Below, in pieces: positions 12,161 to 20,183 of a DNA stretch of 43,094 nucleotides (the stretch's first letter is position 1; each line of letters starts with the position of its first letter). The stretch is taken from the NCBI GenBank assembly GCA_003136185.1, contig PLDN01000077.1, positions 11,867 through 54,960 of the forward strand, read 5' to 3'. Source of the stretch: Acidimicrobiaceae bacterium (GTDB lineage Bacteria > Actinomycetota > Acidimicrobiia > Acidimicrobiales > Bog-793). The translations under genes and the position numbers were made by a program. Under the pieces are notes generated by a model that searched no databases, was not told the DNA's origin, and worked only from the letters and a program-made list of their open reading frames with translations.

Positions 12161-12272
12161 CGATGAAGACCATGATGAGGCCTCACCGTGAGGTTTAGGT
12201 GCGCGCGGGGTTGCAAGACGGTTGCAGTTTGGCTGGCAATAGTTTCTCGTCAGTCAGTGCGACAGTTGTGCT

Positions 12273-13046
12273 TCAAGCTGCAGGCGGCCGGTATCGGTAC
12301 CCGAAGCCGCGGACTGTCTCGATCGGATTGTCGGGTCCGCTGTCCCATCCGAGCTTGCGCCGCAGGCGCAGCATTGCGAACTTCACGCGATCCGGCCCGG
12401 TCGCCGTCGGGTCGCGCCAGGCGAGCTGCAACAACTGTTCAGGGGACAGGACCTGGCCGCGATGATCCATGAGAGTCTCGAGCAAACGGAACTCGGTCGG
12501 CGTGAGGTCAACCGCCTTACCGCCGGCCCGGACGACGTGCGCGCCGAAGTCGACCTCCACTCCGTGCTCCATTACGAGCCGGCTGGGACGGGCGCGCTCG
12601 CTCGGTTCTTGTCGCGGAGGCGCAGCGCGTTGAGCCGCCGTCGCATTGACGACGACGGCCGTCCTCGTGGTGACGCGTCGGCGCAATAGGGCTTCGACCC
12701 GTGCGACAAGCTCGGAGTTGCCGAAGGGCTTCGTGAGGTAGTCGTCCGCCCCCGCGCGAAGTCCGCGGACCTTGTCGGACTCGGCGTCGAGAGCGGTCAG
12801 CACGAGGATGGGCGCCGAGCTCATATCGCGGACCCGCTCGATGAGGGTCCAACCGTCAAGTGTCGGTAGCCCGAGATCGAGGATCACAAGATCGGGTCGC
12901 TCCTCGTGGAAGCGGCGGAGACCCTCGCGCCCGTCCGCCACCGACACGACCCGGTAGCCCGCCCGCTCGAGAAGCGTGAGGACCACGTGCGCGATGTCAT
13001 GGTCGTCTTCGATATTGAGGATGCAGGGCTTCAGTCGGTCAGCCAT
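12273..13046 (-). CDS. OmpR-family DNA-binding response regulator
   Basis: 257 residues: N-terminal receiver (about 6-122) with acidic NIEDD, phospho-acceptor Asp57 in VILDLGLP, Thr84 and Lys106 in LTKPF; a ~35-residue Arg/Pro/Ala-rich linker; and a C-terminal winged-helix trans_reg_C domain (about 160-255) with LTPTEFRLLETL and the terminal FGYRYRPP wing. ATG 13046 overlaps the histidine kinase stop by 8 nt, indicating translational coupling and a cognate pair. It should bind promoter direct repeats when phosphorylated; targets are unknown, with the hairpin-rich region downstream and the block's own promoters as the nearest candidates. Confidence 0.92.
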   Translation of the reverse strand: MADRLKPCILNIEDDHDIAHVVLTLLERAGYRVVSVADGREGLRRFHEERPDLVILDLGLPTLDGWTLIERVRDMSSAPILVLTALDAESDKVRGLRAGADDYLTKPFGNSELVARVEALLRRRVTTRTAVVVNATAAQRAAPPRQEPSERARPSRLVMEHGVEVDFGAHVVRAGGKAVDLTPTEFRLLETLMDHRGQVLSPEQLLQLAWRDPTATGPDRVKFAMLRLRRKLGWDSGPDNPIETVRGFGYRYRPPAA

Positions 13047-14961
13047 CGTGGGTATCGGGGCCCGCGTCAACGCCGTTGTCGGGGCTCTCGATAGGCAACG
13101 TTACCGAAGCGGTCGTGCCTCCATTTTGAGCGCTCCTCAACGTGATGGTCCCGCCGTGAAGATCGGTGATGGCCCGCGCGACGGGCAGGCCCAGGCCCGA
13201 ACCGGGTATCCGCGAGGCGCGGGCGTTGCTCGCTCGGTAGAAGCGCTCGAACAGCGAGTCCTGTTCTTTCGTCGGCACGCCGATCCCGTTGTCGATCACC
13301 TCGAGGCGCCAGAGGCGGTCTCGCGGTGAAGCCGACACGAGCACCCGCCCGCCGTTCTGGGTGAACTTGATCGCGTTGGACAGCAATACGTCGATTACCT
13401 GGGCGAGTCGGCCTTGGTCGCCAGGGATCGTCGGCCCCTCCCCGATCTCGCTCTCGAGCGAGATCGACTTCGCCTCGGCGGCCGGCGCGAAGCTCGACAC
13501 ACACGAGCTGACGAGCGAGGGCACATCGACCACGCCCCATTCGAACGGCATGGCGCCCGTCTCGATCCGGTCGAGTAGAAGGAGGTCGTCGACGAGACGG
13601 AGGAGACGGTCGGCGTTTCTCTGGATTATCTCGAGAAACTCGACCTGCTCCGCAGGATCGTCCCGCCCAAGACCGTCCGTGAGCAGCTCGGCAAAGCTCA
13701 AGATCGACGTGAGAGGCGTCCGCAGCTCGTGACTGATCTCCGCCAGGAACGCAGCCTTCACTTGATCGAGCTCGAGCAACCGCTCGTTCTCGTGTCGCTG
13801 GCGCGAGACGAGCGACTCCCACTCTGTCTCGGCCTGGGCTTGGCCGGACACGTCCCGGAAGAGCCAGACGTGGCCCCGGTACTCCCCGTTCACGACGATC
13901 GGGAGATAGTCGCGCTCGAGCACGCGGTTGTCCGGCAGCGAGAGGCGGTCTCCGACGATGGGTCGGCGCTTCTGGAGGATCTCTGCCGTGCGCTCGGGGT
14001 CCGTCGTCCAAGTCGGGTCCCCGAAGCGGCGGAAGAACTCCGGCCCCATCTGGGCGATCGTCCGCCCGGTCAGCTGGTCGGGCGACGCCGGCACCTCGAA
14101 GAGGTTCACGAACGCGTCGTTGGTGAAGACGATCTCCCGGTCGTCACCTTCGACGAGCACCGCAAGGTGCAGGCTCGACACAAGCGTTGAGAGCCTCTCG
14201 TTGGCGTCGAGGAGCGCCAACCGTGCCTTTCTCTGCTCGGTCACGTCCTGCGAGATGATGAGGTAGCCGTGGACCACCGGGTCGCCGACGAGGTTCTCGA
14301 CGGTGCTATCCAGGTAGTGCCATGTCCCATCGGCTCCGCGGACCCGGACCTCGATCGGCCCTTCCGCCATTGTCTCGCCTTCACGTAGTCGGGCGAGGCT
14401 CCGAGCCACGTCGCGCAGGTCATCTGGGTGGACGAGACTGAGGATCCCGTCAACCGGGTCGAAGTCCGCCCGGTAGCCGAGGAGCCTCCAGGCAGCGGCG
14501 TTCGAGTATCGCCATGTCCCGTCGGCGTTTAGTACCGTGATGACTTCGGGGGAGCGATCGAGCAGCGTGTCTACGAGGCGCTCGTCGGTACGAAGGATCA
14601 TCGCGCTCGGCTCGTCGCCGCTCACGACTATGCCGATGTACGAATTGACCGTTCCCTCGCGTGACACGAGAGGCATGACGCGGGCATCGAGTACGACGAC
14701 CGGCGCATCATCATCATCATCGGCCGCCTCGCGGGTCGTGAGAACCCTCAGTTGCGACGTGCCCTCGGCTGGGATCCCGCCTGCGGGCAGATCGAGGCGG
14801 ATCGGGCGCTCGTGTCGGGAGTGGACCTCGAGGCCGAGCGCGTCGATCAGTCGTTGGTTGACGTACCAGCAGCTCCCGTCTGCGTCAGCACCGAACAGAC
14901 CGACGGGGACGAGTGTCGACAGTGCACCGAGAGCGTGACGAACGGCATCACGTTCCGTCAT
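13039..14961 (-). CDS. PAS-domain sensor histidine kinase
   Basis: 640 residues, no membrane segments, so a cytoplasmic sensor. Three or four PAS-like regions (about 10-115, 130-250, 262-380) precede a HisKA dimerisation domain with phospho-acceptor His411 in EISHELRTPLTS, and an HATPase_c domain (about 515-635) with N-box LLSNAIKFT, G1 DNGIGVP, F-box LFERFYR and G2 GSGLGLPVA. ATG 14961 is chosen: upstream the frame stays open but only as the reverse reading of the neighbouring permease gene region, with no domain content. It is followed with an 8-nt overlap by its OmpR-type partner. The signal is not identifiable; multiple PAS domains suggest redox, oxygen, light or ligand sensing. Confidence 0.92.
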   Translation of the reverse strand: MTERDAVRHALGALSTLVPVGLFGADADGSCWYVNQRLIDALGLEVHSRHERPIRLDLPAGGIPAEGTSQLRVLTTREAADDDDDAPVVVLDARVMPLVSREGTVNSYIGIVVSGDEPSAMILRTDERLVDTLLDRSPEVITVLNADGTWRYSNAAAWRLLGYRADFDPVDGILSLVHPDDLRDVARSLARLREGETMAEGPIEVRVRGADGTWHYLDSTVENLVGDPVVHGYLIISQDVTEQRKARLALLDANERLSTLVSSLHLAVLVEGDDREIVFTNDAFVNLFEVPASPDQLTGRTIAQMGPEFFRRFGDPTWTTDPERTAEILQKRRPIVGDRLSLPDNRVLERDYLPIVVNGEYRGHVWLFRDVSGQAQAETEWESLVSRQRHENERLLELDQVKAAFLAEISHELRTPLTSILSFAELLTDGLGRDDPAEQVEFLEIIQRNADRLLRLVDDLLLLDRIETGAMPFEWGVVDVPSLVSSCVSSFAPAAEAKSISLESEIGEGPTIPGDQGRLAQVIDVLLSNAIKFTQNGGRVLVSASPRDRLWRLEVIDNGIGVPTKEQDSLFERFYRASNARASRIPGSGLGLPVARAITDLHGGTITLRSAQNGGTTASVTLPIESPDNGVDAGPDTHDG

Positions 14962-15026
14962 CGTGTCGACCCCCGGCGAGGCCGCTGCCTTTGGGCCGGT
15001 CGCTGTCACCACTCGGATCGTACTGG

Positions 15027-15935
15027 TCAGGACCCATCGCCCACGATCAGGACTGAGGGCGCAGGCGCGGCGGGCCGCTCCTGCGCCTTGCGACCGGTCG
15101 CCAGGTAGCAACCAATTACGATCAGCAAGAAACCGAACGCCGTGCCCCACCCGAACCCCTCCCCGAGCACGGCGACCCCGAGGACGACTGCGACGGCTGG
15201 GTTGACGTACGTGATGACAGTCGCGCGCACGGGTCCTACCTCGGAGATGAGGGCGAAGAAGAGCACGAACCCGAGCGCTGTACAGATGAGAGTTAGCCCG
15301 ATAACCGAGGTGATGACGGACGCCGAGAGGGGGCGGGTCGGGACGGCGAAGGCTGCGATCGGCGCGTAGATGATGGCGCAGAGAGCCAGGCCGGCGGCCA
15401 TGACACCGAGGGCGGGCAAGTCCTTCAGGTAGTTGGAGAGGATGAAGGGCCCGAGCGCGTACCCGATCGCGACGACGCCGATCGACAACGCGGCCCATAG
15501 GTCAGACGTCCCGACGTTGAACCCGACGAGCGCCGCAACGCCGCCGAGACCGACAAGCACGCCGACAAGCTGGCGGCGGTCGAGACGGTCGGCCGTGTGC
15601 GTGGCCCTCGCGAGCACGGCGGCCGCGAGAGGGACCGTCGCGACGAGCAGGCCCGACAGCGAGCTGGACAACTTCGTCTCGGCGTTGAACAGGAGCAACC
15701 AGGGGATCGAGACCTCGACGAGAGAAAAAGCGATGAGAGCCTTCCAGCGGCGAAGGACCGGCAACAATTCGCCCCGCGCGAGCGCTATCGGTACGAGCAG
15801 GAGCGAGGCTCCGCCCGTCCTCATCTCGACGAGCATGGGAGGGGATATCTCCCTCACTGCGATCTTGATGAGCAGATAGGGAAGGCCCCAGATGACACCC
15901 ATGGCCACGAATAGCAGCCACCCCTTCCGACTCAT
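15027..15935 (-). CDS. DMT-superfamily (EamA) permease
   Basis: 302 residues with about ten hydrophobic segments in two EamA repeats; the first begins LFVAMGVIWGLPYLLIK and the second contains ATVITYVNPAVAVVLGV, the classic conserved helix of the family. Likely an inner-membrane exporter or importer of a small metabolite; substrate not predictable. Start ATG 15935 has GGATGGAG just upstream. It heads the minus-strand block ending with the diguanylate cyclase, with 65 nt to the histidine kinase, so co-transcription is possible. It is unrelated in sequence detail to the permease at 1245-2042. Confidence 0.88.
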   Translation of the reverse strand: MSRKGWLLFVAMGVIWGLPYLLIKIAVREISPPMLVEMRTGGASLLLVPIALARGELLPVLRRWKALIAFSLVEVSIPWLLLFNAETKLSSSLSGLLVATVPLAAAVLARATHTADRLDRRQLVGVLVGLGGVAALVGFNVGTSDLWAALSIGVVAIGYALGPFILSNYLKDLPALGVMAAGLALCAIIYAPIAAFAVPTRPLSASVITSVIGLTLICTALGFVLFFALISEVGPVRATVITYVNPAVAVVLGVAVLGEGFGWGTAFGFLLIVIGCYLATGRKAQERPAAPAPSVLIVGDGS

Positions 15936-15973
15936 GGCTCCATCCTTTCGGAACTTTGGGAGTATGCGCCAGC

Positions 15974-15979
15974 TACCAT
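15974..15979 (+). promoter_or_regulatory. -10 element, leaderless start of the peptidase gene
   Basis: TACCAT ends 8 nt before GTG 15988; no Shine-Dalgarno is present. No -35 recognised. Confidence 0.4.
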
Positions 15980-15987
15980 CCGCCAGA

Positions 15988-16971
15988 GTGACGATGCGCC
16001 TCGAAGGGACCAGGCTCGGCGTGCCGGCGATCGCCGTCCACGGCGGTGCGGGCGAGTTTGCCGCCGTCGAGAGCGATGCCGAGAGTGACGAGCACGGCGA
16101 GGCCTTGAAAGAAGCGCTCCGCCTGGCAGTAAGTGCCGGGTGGGTGGTGCTCGACTCGGGCGGGTCGTCCTTCGACGCCGTCGTCGAAGCGGTTGCCGCG
16201 CTCGAGGACAGCGGGCGGTTTAACGCCGGAAGAGGCGCGGTACCGACGCGAGACGGAGGGACCGAGTTCGACGCGGGTGTGATGGACGCGGTTTCTGGCG
16301 CTTTCGGGGCGCTCTGTGCTGCGACCTACCCGGCCAATCCCATCCGGGCCGCTCGACTGCTGGCTGATCTCGGCGGCCTGCCGGAGGGTCCTGTCCTGCT
16401 CGCCGGCGCCGGCGCAGACCGATTCTGCGAGTCACAAGGGCTCGAGGCGATGCGCCGGGAGTGGTTGCGAGGCGTACCGCACGCTGACGACGCGCCGCCG
16501 GGAGCGCTGCCAGGGCCGTCTGTACCTAAAGGCCTCTCGCGGCTCTCCGACGAGGGCACGGTCGGCGCCGTCGCGGTCGACGCGGCGGGTCGGGTGGCGG
16601 CTGCCACCTCGACTGGCGGCCGAGCAGGGCAATGGCCGGGCCGCGTGGGCGACTCACCGATTCCCGGCGCCGGCCTGCTGGCGCACCCGTCGGGAGTGGC
16701 GGTATCGGCTACTGGCGCGGGGGAGACGTTTCTCGTGAGTGGCTTTGCGCACCGGATCGCATGGTCGCTCGAGGCCGGCATGGAGCTCGGTGAATCGGTG
16801 CAGGCTTCACTCGAGGAGGTCGACCGCCTCGGCGGGACTGGAGGATGCATCGTGATCACCTCGTCCGGTGAGTTCACGACAGGGATCTCGACAAGGGCGA
16901 TGGCGCGGGCCTGGCGGGGAGCGAACCGCAGCCCTACGAAGGCCTGCATACTGTCCCTCCCTCCTCGCTAG
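15988..16971 (+). CDS. Isoaspartyl peptidase / L-asparaginase (Ntn hydrolase, type 2)
   Basis: 327-residue plant-type asparaginase/isoaspartyl peptidase that matures by self-cleavage before a Thr. IAVHGGAG (about 15-22) begins the alpha subunit. The autoproteolytic motif EGTVGAVA places the nucleophile at Thr191, and the beta subunit then shows ATSTGGRAGQWPGRVGDSPIPGAG (split over two conserved loops), and ATGAGE. These enzymes hydrolyse L-Asn and beta-aspartyl peptides from damaged proteins; aspartylglucosaminidase is a related alternative. GTG 15988 is chosen because it fits the leaderless -10 (8-nt gap); ATG 15994 would lose two residues. Divergent from the EamA permease. Confidence 0.88.
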   Translation: MTMRLEGTRLGVPAIAVHGGAGEFAAVESDAESDEHGEALKEALRLAVSAGWVVLDSGGSSFDAVVEAVAALEDSGRFNAGRGAVPTRDGGTEFDAGVMDAVSGAFGALCAATYPANPIRAARLLADLGGLPEGPVLLAGAGADRFCESQGLEAMRREWLRGVPHADDAPPGALPGPSVPKGLSRLSDEGTVGAVAVDAAGRVAAATSTGGRAGQWPGRVGDSPIPGAGLLAHPSGVAVSATGAGETFLVSGFAHRIAWSLEAGMELGESVQASLEEVDRLGGTGGCIVITSSGEFTTGISTRAMARAWRGANRSPTKACILSLPPR

Positions 16972-17006
16972 TGTCGTCGTGGACTCATAGAGGAGATGAC
17001 AATCGC

Positions 17007-17441
17007 ATGCCATCACGTACCGGCGAAGCCGAATGGAAAGGTGACCTCATCGGTGGAGGTGGCGAGGTCAGCTTTGGAAGCGGGGCGTTCCGGGGTGCCT
17101 ACTCGTTCAAGAGCCGCTTCGAGGACGAGAGTGGGAGCGCCGGAACGAATCCGGAGGAGCTGATAGCGGCTGCTCATGCTGCGTGCTACTCGATGGCGCT
17201 GTCGAACGGGTTGGCGAGCGGCGGCCACACGGCCAACCGCGTCCACACGGTCGCGACGGTGCATCTCGTGAAGTCCGACGCCGGCTTCGGGATCAGCGGG
17301 ATCGACCTGCGCTGTGAAGCCGAAGTGCCCGGGATCGACGCGGAGGCGTTCCAGCGCGAAGCCGAAGGTGCCAAGGCGAACTGCCCGGTGTCGAAGGCGC
17401 TGGCGGCTGTCGAGATCACCCTCGAGGCGACACTCCTCTAG
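17007..17441 (+). CDS. OsmC-family peroxiredoxin-like protein
   Basis: 144 residues with the OsmC/Ohr fold. The two conserved Cys are Cys60 in AHAACYSMAL and Cys126 in ANCPVSKAL, the pair that reduces organic hydroperoxides in this family. The pattern is closer to OsmC than to Ohr. The protein should act in the cytoplasm with a thiol reductant. ATG 17007 is preceded by AGAGGAG 11 nt upstream, and a TAGTGT (16969-16974) at the end of the previous gene could be its -10, giving a short leader. It is convergent with the acyl-CoA dehydrogenase 25 nt downstream. Confidence 0.88.
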   Translation: MPSRTGEAEWKGDLIGGGGEVSFGSGAFRGAYSFKSRFEDESGSAGTNPEELIAAAHAACYSMALSNGLASGGHTANRVHTVATVHLVKSDAGFGISGIDLRCEAEVPGIDAEAFQREAEGAKANCPVSKALAAVEITLEATLL

Positions 17442-17466
17442 GCCTGCTCCTCCTGGGGCGCTGGGA

Positions 17467-18663
17467 TCAGCTGCGGGGCACCTTCGACCAGGGCAGCTCC
17501 TTGTCCGTGCGGACGTCTCCGGGGAGGCCGAGGACCCGCTCGCCGAGGATGTTGCGCTGGATCTCGGAGGTGCCGCCCTCGATCGAGTTCGCCCTCGAGC
17601 GGAGGAACATCTTCCGCGACGAACCAGCGGGCCCGGTCAACCCGAGGTTCTCGCTCCGGCGCATGGTGTAGTCGAAGTCGACGAGTGCCGCCGGCCCGAG
17701 TAGGTCGATGCAGAGGTCGTAGATGGCCTTGTTGACCTCGGCGAACATGAGCTTGGCGATGGAGCCCTCCGGCCCCGGGTTGCCGGCGCGCCGGTTGTCC
17801 GAAGCTCGCAAGTTGGTGAGCCGGAGCGCCTCTGCCTCCACCCACATTCCCATGAGGCGATCCCTCGCGACAGCGTTCGGGTCTGGGCACTCTTCTTTGA
17901 AGATACGGACCGCTTCGGCGATCGTCCCCGAGCCTCGCGCGGGGATGCCGCCGCCGCCGCCGATGGAAGTGCGCTCGTTCATGAGCGTGCTCATCGAGAC
18001 GCGCCATCCGTCACCTACGTCTCCCACCCGGTCCGCGTCGGGGACGCGCACGTCGGTCAGGTAGACCTCGTTGAACTCGGCCTCGCCGGTCATCTGGCGA
18101 AGCGGGCGGACCTCGACTCCAGGAGCGTGCATGTCGAGCGCAAAATAGGTGAGGCCCTTGTGCTTTGGTTGCTCGGGGTCGGATCTCGTCACGAGCATGC
18201 CTCGGTCCGCCAGGTGGGCGAGCGTGTTCCAGACCTTCTGCCCGCTGATCACCCACTCGTCCCCGTCCCGCGTCGCCCGGGTCGCGAGGCTGGCCAGGTC
18301 CGATCCGGAGCCTGGCTCCGAGAAGAGCTGGCACCAGGAGTCCTCGCCGCTGTACATCCGGGGGAGGAGGCGATGGCGGATCTCTTCCGTGCCGTGGGTC
18401 ACGATGGTCGGCCCGGCCATTGCCAGTCCGAAGAACTCGAGGAAGCCGTGGGTCTTCGCACCCGCGGCGTAGACCCGGCGGTCGATCTCGCGCTGGTGGA
18501 CCGGCGGGAGGCCGAGGCCTCCGTATCCGGCGGGAAAGTGCACCCAGGCAAGGCCGAGCTCGTACTGGCGACGGCGGAATTGGGCCGGGTCGGTTGAACC
18601 CGGGTCGGCCTCGGCCAACAGCTGTTCGATGTGCTCGTTCACGATGGTTGCGGCGTCGGCCAC
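17467..18663 (-). CDS. Acyl-CoA dehydrogenase
   Basis: FAD-dependent alpha,beta-dehydrogenation of an acyl-CoA, 398 residues. FAD/substrate signatures are CQLFSEPGSGSDLASL and WVISGQKVWNTLA; the C-terminal domain has the canonical base Glu362 in the IEGGTSEIQRNILGERVLGLP region (read as two motifs, IEGGT and EIQRNI). GTG 18663 is selected because GGAGG precedes it by 5 nt; longer versions read into sequence without family similarity. It is monocistronic, divergent from a small membrane protein, and belongs to the large actinobacterial FadE group. The substrate is unknown. Confidence 0.9.
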   Translation of the reverse strand: MADAATIVNEHIEQLLAEADPGSTDPAQFRRRQYELGLAWVHFPAGYGGLGLPPVHQREIDRRVYAAGAKTHGFLEFFGLAMAGPTIVTHGTEEIRHRLLPRMYSGEDSWCQLFSEPGSGSDLASLATRATRDGDEWVISGQKVWNTLAHLADRGMLVTRSDPEQPKHKGLTYFALDMHAPGVEVRPLRQMTGEAEFNEVYLTDVRVPDADRVGDVGDGWRVSMSTLMNERTSIGGGGGIPARGSGTIAEAVRIFKEECPDPNAVARDRLMGMWVEAEALRLTNLRASDNRRAGNPGPEGSIAKLMFAEVNKAIYDLCIDLLGPAALVDFDYTMRRSENLGLTGPAGSSRKMFLRSRANSIEGGTSEIQRNILGERVLGLPGDVRTDKELPWSKVPRS

Positions 18664-18774
18664 GGCTGCCTCCGGCTTGGTCTGCGATCTTCCCCGCACT
18701 GATGCTTTCACGGAACAACTGGTGCGCGCAGATCTTGAAGGCGGCCCGCCTGGAGTCGCGCGCCCTCCCGCCGG

Positions 18775-18780
18775 TAGCCT
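18775..18780 (+). promoter_or_regulatory. -10 element, leaderless start of the membrane protein gene
   Basis: TAGCCT ends 7 nt before GTG 18788, favouring that codon over ATG 18782. Confidence 0.45.
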
Positions 18781-18787
18781 GATGGGC

Positions 18788-19192
18788 GTGTCAAGCCCTG
18801 CGGCGACAGTCGCCCCAGCCCACCGAGGGGAGCGCTCTCCGGTCGACGTCACGATGCGGCGGCTCCTCCGCGTGCCGGACGACACTTCCTCGACCCCTCG
18901 CGCCGAGGAAGTCCATCGTCTCTTTTCTGCCTCGATCCTGATCTCGGCGCTGCGGTGCCTTCTGAGCTACGTCGTGTTCCCCATCGCGGCCCCGGCCATC
19001 GGCGCCGCCGGCGGAGTCGGGCCCGCCATCGGCATCCCGATCGCGCTGGTGGCGTTGTATTTCGACGCGAGGGGAATCCGGCGTTTCTGGCTGGCTGACC
19101 ACAAGTACCGGTGGGCGATCACGGGGCTCTATCTCGCGGTGATGGTCCTTGTCACGATCTTGCTCGCAGAGAACATCGCCCAGCTCGCCTGA
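18788..19192 (+). CDS. Small conserved three-helix membrane protein, function unknown
   Basis: 134 residues: a charged N-terminus with RRLLRVPDDTSSTPRAEEVHR split around residue 24-44, and three membrane segments at about 49-70, 76-93 and 108-127, the last starting RWAITGLYLAV. No enzyme motif is visible. The coding frame is clean, with high third-position GC, and it reads like a conserved actinobacterial hypothetical. GTG 18788 is chosen from the leaderless -10; ATG 18782 is possible. It is convergent with the phosphotriesterase gene. The intervening 22 nt hold the GC palindrome GGCCGGGCCGGCC, which could terminate both. Confidence 0.72.
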   Translation: MSSPAATVAPAHRGERSPVDVTMRRLLRVPDDTSSTPRAEEVHRLFSASILISALRCLLSYVVFPIAAPAIGAAGGVGPAIGIPIALVALYFDARGIRRFWLADHKYRWAITGLYLAVMVLVTILLAENIAQLA

Positions 19193-19214
19193 CCGGCCGG
19201 GCCGGCCAGCGCGC

Positions 19215-20183
19215 TCAGCCGCCGAAGTAGCGGCGGGGATTGCCCACCAGCATCTCGTCCACCTGCGACTCGGTAACACCTCGCTCGAGCAACGCGGGCA
19301 CCACGTCTCCGAGGACGTGCAGGTAGTTCCAGTTCGGGAGTGCGCCCTTGAACATCGGGTCGATCCAGTCGATGTAACAGGCGGCGTCCTGCGCGAGCAC
19401 CATCTGGCCAGAAAAGCCGCGCCGGCACAGCTCGACCACTATCGCGACCCGGCTCTCGAAGTCGAGAGTGGCATCGATTCCGAAGCGGTCCATACCGAGC
19501 AAGAAACCCGCCTCGGCCAACGAACCCAGGTGCTCGGCGTCGGTCGAATCCCCGCTGTGGGCAAGGATGACCCGCTCGAACGCAACGCCCTCCTCGCCGA
19601 GCACCCGCATCACTTCGAGGCCGGTCTGGGTCCCCGGGTGCGTGTGGACCATGATCGGAGCACCGGTCCGCAGGTGGGCTGCGGCCTCGGCCCGCAGCAC
19701 CCGCTCGACTCCAGGGGTCAAGCCGTGGTGGTCGATGGCGCACTTGAGAAACGCAGCCCGTACCGCAGTACCCCGTACGCCCTCCTCCAGGTCCCGCACG
19801 AAGAAGTCGACCATGGGATCGTCGAGGCCCGGGATGATCCCCGGCCCCCGGAAGGCGAAGAAGTTCGGCACGTCACAATAGGTGTAGACCCCCGTCGCGA
19901 CGATGATGTTCAAGTCGACCTCGGCTTGGATGCGGGCGATCCGGGCGACGTCCCGCCCGAGACCGTCGACCGTCGGATCGGCAATGGTCGAGATGCCCTG
20001 GGCAGCCAGCTCGTTCAACTTCACGATGGCGTTCGCAACCTGCTCCTCCTCGTCCCATTCGTCCGACCATTGGCGCTGGGAGTCGGGCGTGAGGACGAAG
20101 ACGTGCTCGTGCATGAGGACGCGCCCGAGGTCAGCCGTATCGAGGGGACCACGCGCGCTCTGGACCGTTGTCACGTCGGTCAA
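19215..20183 (-). CDS. Phosphotriesterase-family metal-dependent hydrolase
   Basis: 322-residue amidohydrolase-fold enzyme with a complete binuclear metal site: His25 and His27 in MHEHVFV, bridging Lys147 in FLKCAID, His180 in VHTHPG, His209 in LAHSGDS and Asp266 in LAQDAACY. The relatives are phosphotriesterase-like lactonases and uncharacterised PTE homologues; natural substrates are usually lactones or esters rather than organophosphates. The TTG at 20183 overlaps the stop of the upstream diguanylate cyclase by 4 nt, suggesting coupling; GTG 20174 is an alternative. Why a hydrolase is coupled to cyclic-di-GMP synthesis is unclear. Confidence 0.88.
   Translation of the reverse strand: MTDVTTVQSARGPLDTADLGRVLMHEHVFVLTPDSQRQWSDEWDEEEQVANAIVKLNELAAQGISTIADPTVDGLGRDVARIARIQAEVDLNIIVATGVYTYCDVPNFFAFRGPGIIPGLDDPMVDFFVRDLEEGVRGTAVRAAFLKCAIDHHGLTPGVERVLRAEAAAHLRTGAPIMVHTHPGTQTGLEVMRVLGEEGVAFERVILAHSGDSTDAEHLGSLAEAGFLLGMDRFGIDATLDFESRVAIVVELCRRGFSGQMVLAQDAACYIDWIDPMFKGALPNWNYLHVLGDVVPALLERGVTESQVDEMLVGNPRRYFGG

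Larger units (their letters stand above)
12004..12272. other. Intergenic region with a tandem hairpin array (candidate structured 5' leader)
   Basis: About 270 nt between the OmpR-type regulator stop and the receiver gene, both on the minus strand, contain no convincing gene. The stretch 12015-12192 is almost continuous inverted repeats, itemised separately, three of which show the same loop sequence. If transcribed with the receiver gene these lie in its 5' leader. At 12176-12193 the palindrome TGAGGCCTCA overlaps the inverted repeat CCTCACCGTGAGG. From 12194 to 12272 I see only a direct GTTGCA duplication (12211 and 12221 area) and no further structure. Confidence 0.6.

Noticed and set aside
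12004-12192. CRISPR array
   Set aside because: The repeated elements are hairpins with different stems and irregular spacing; no identical repeats with unique spacers and no cas genes.
14962-15498. N-terminal extension of the histidine kinase by ~180 residues
   Set aside because: The extra sequence is the out-of-frame reading of the EamA permease gene, Arg-rich and without family similarity; ATG 14961 begins the first PAS-like domain.
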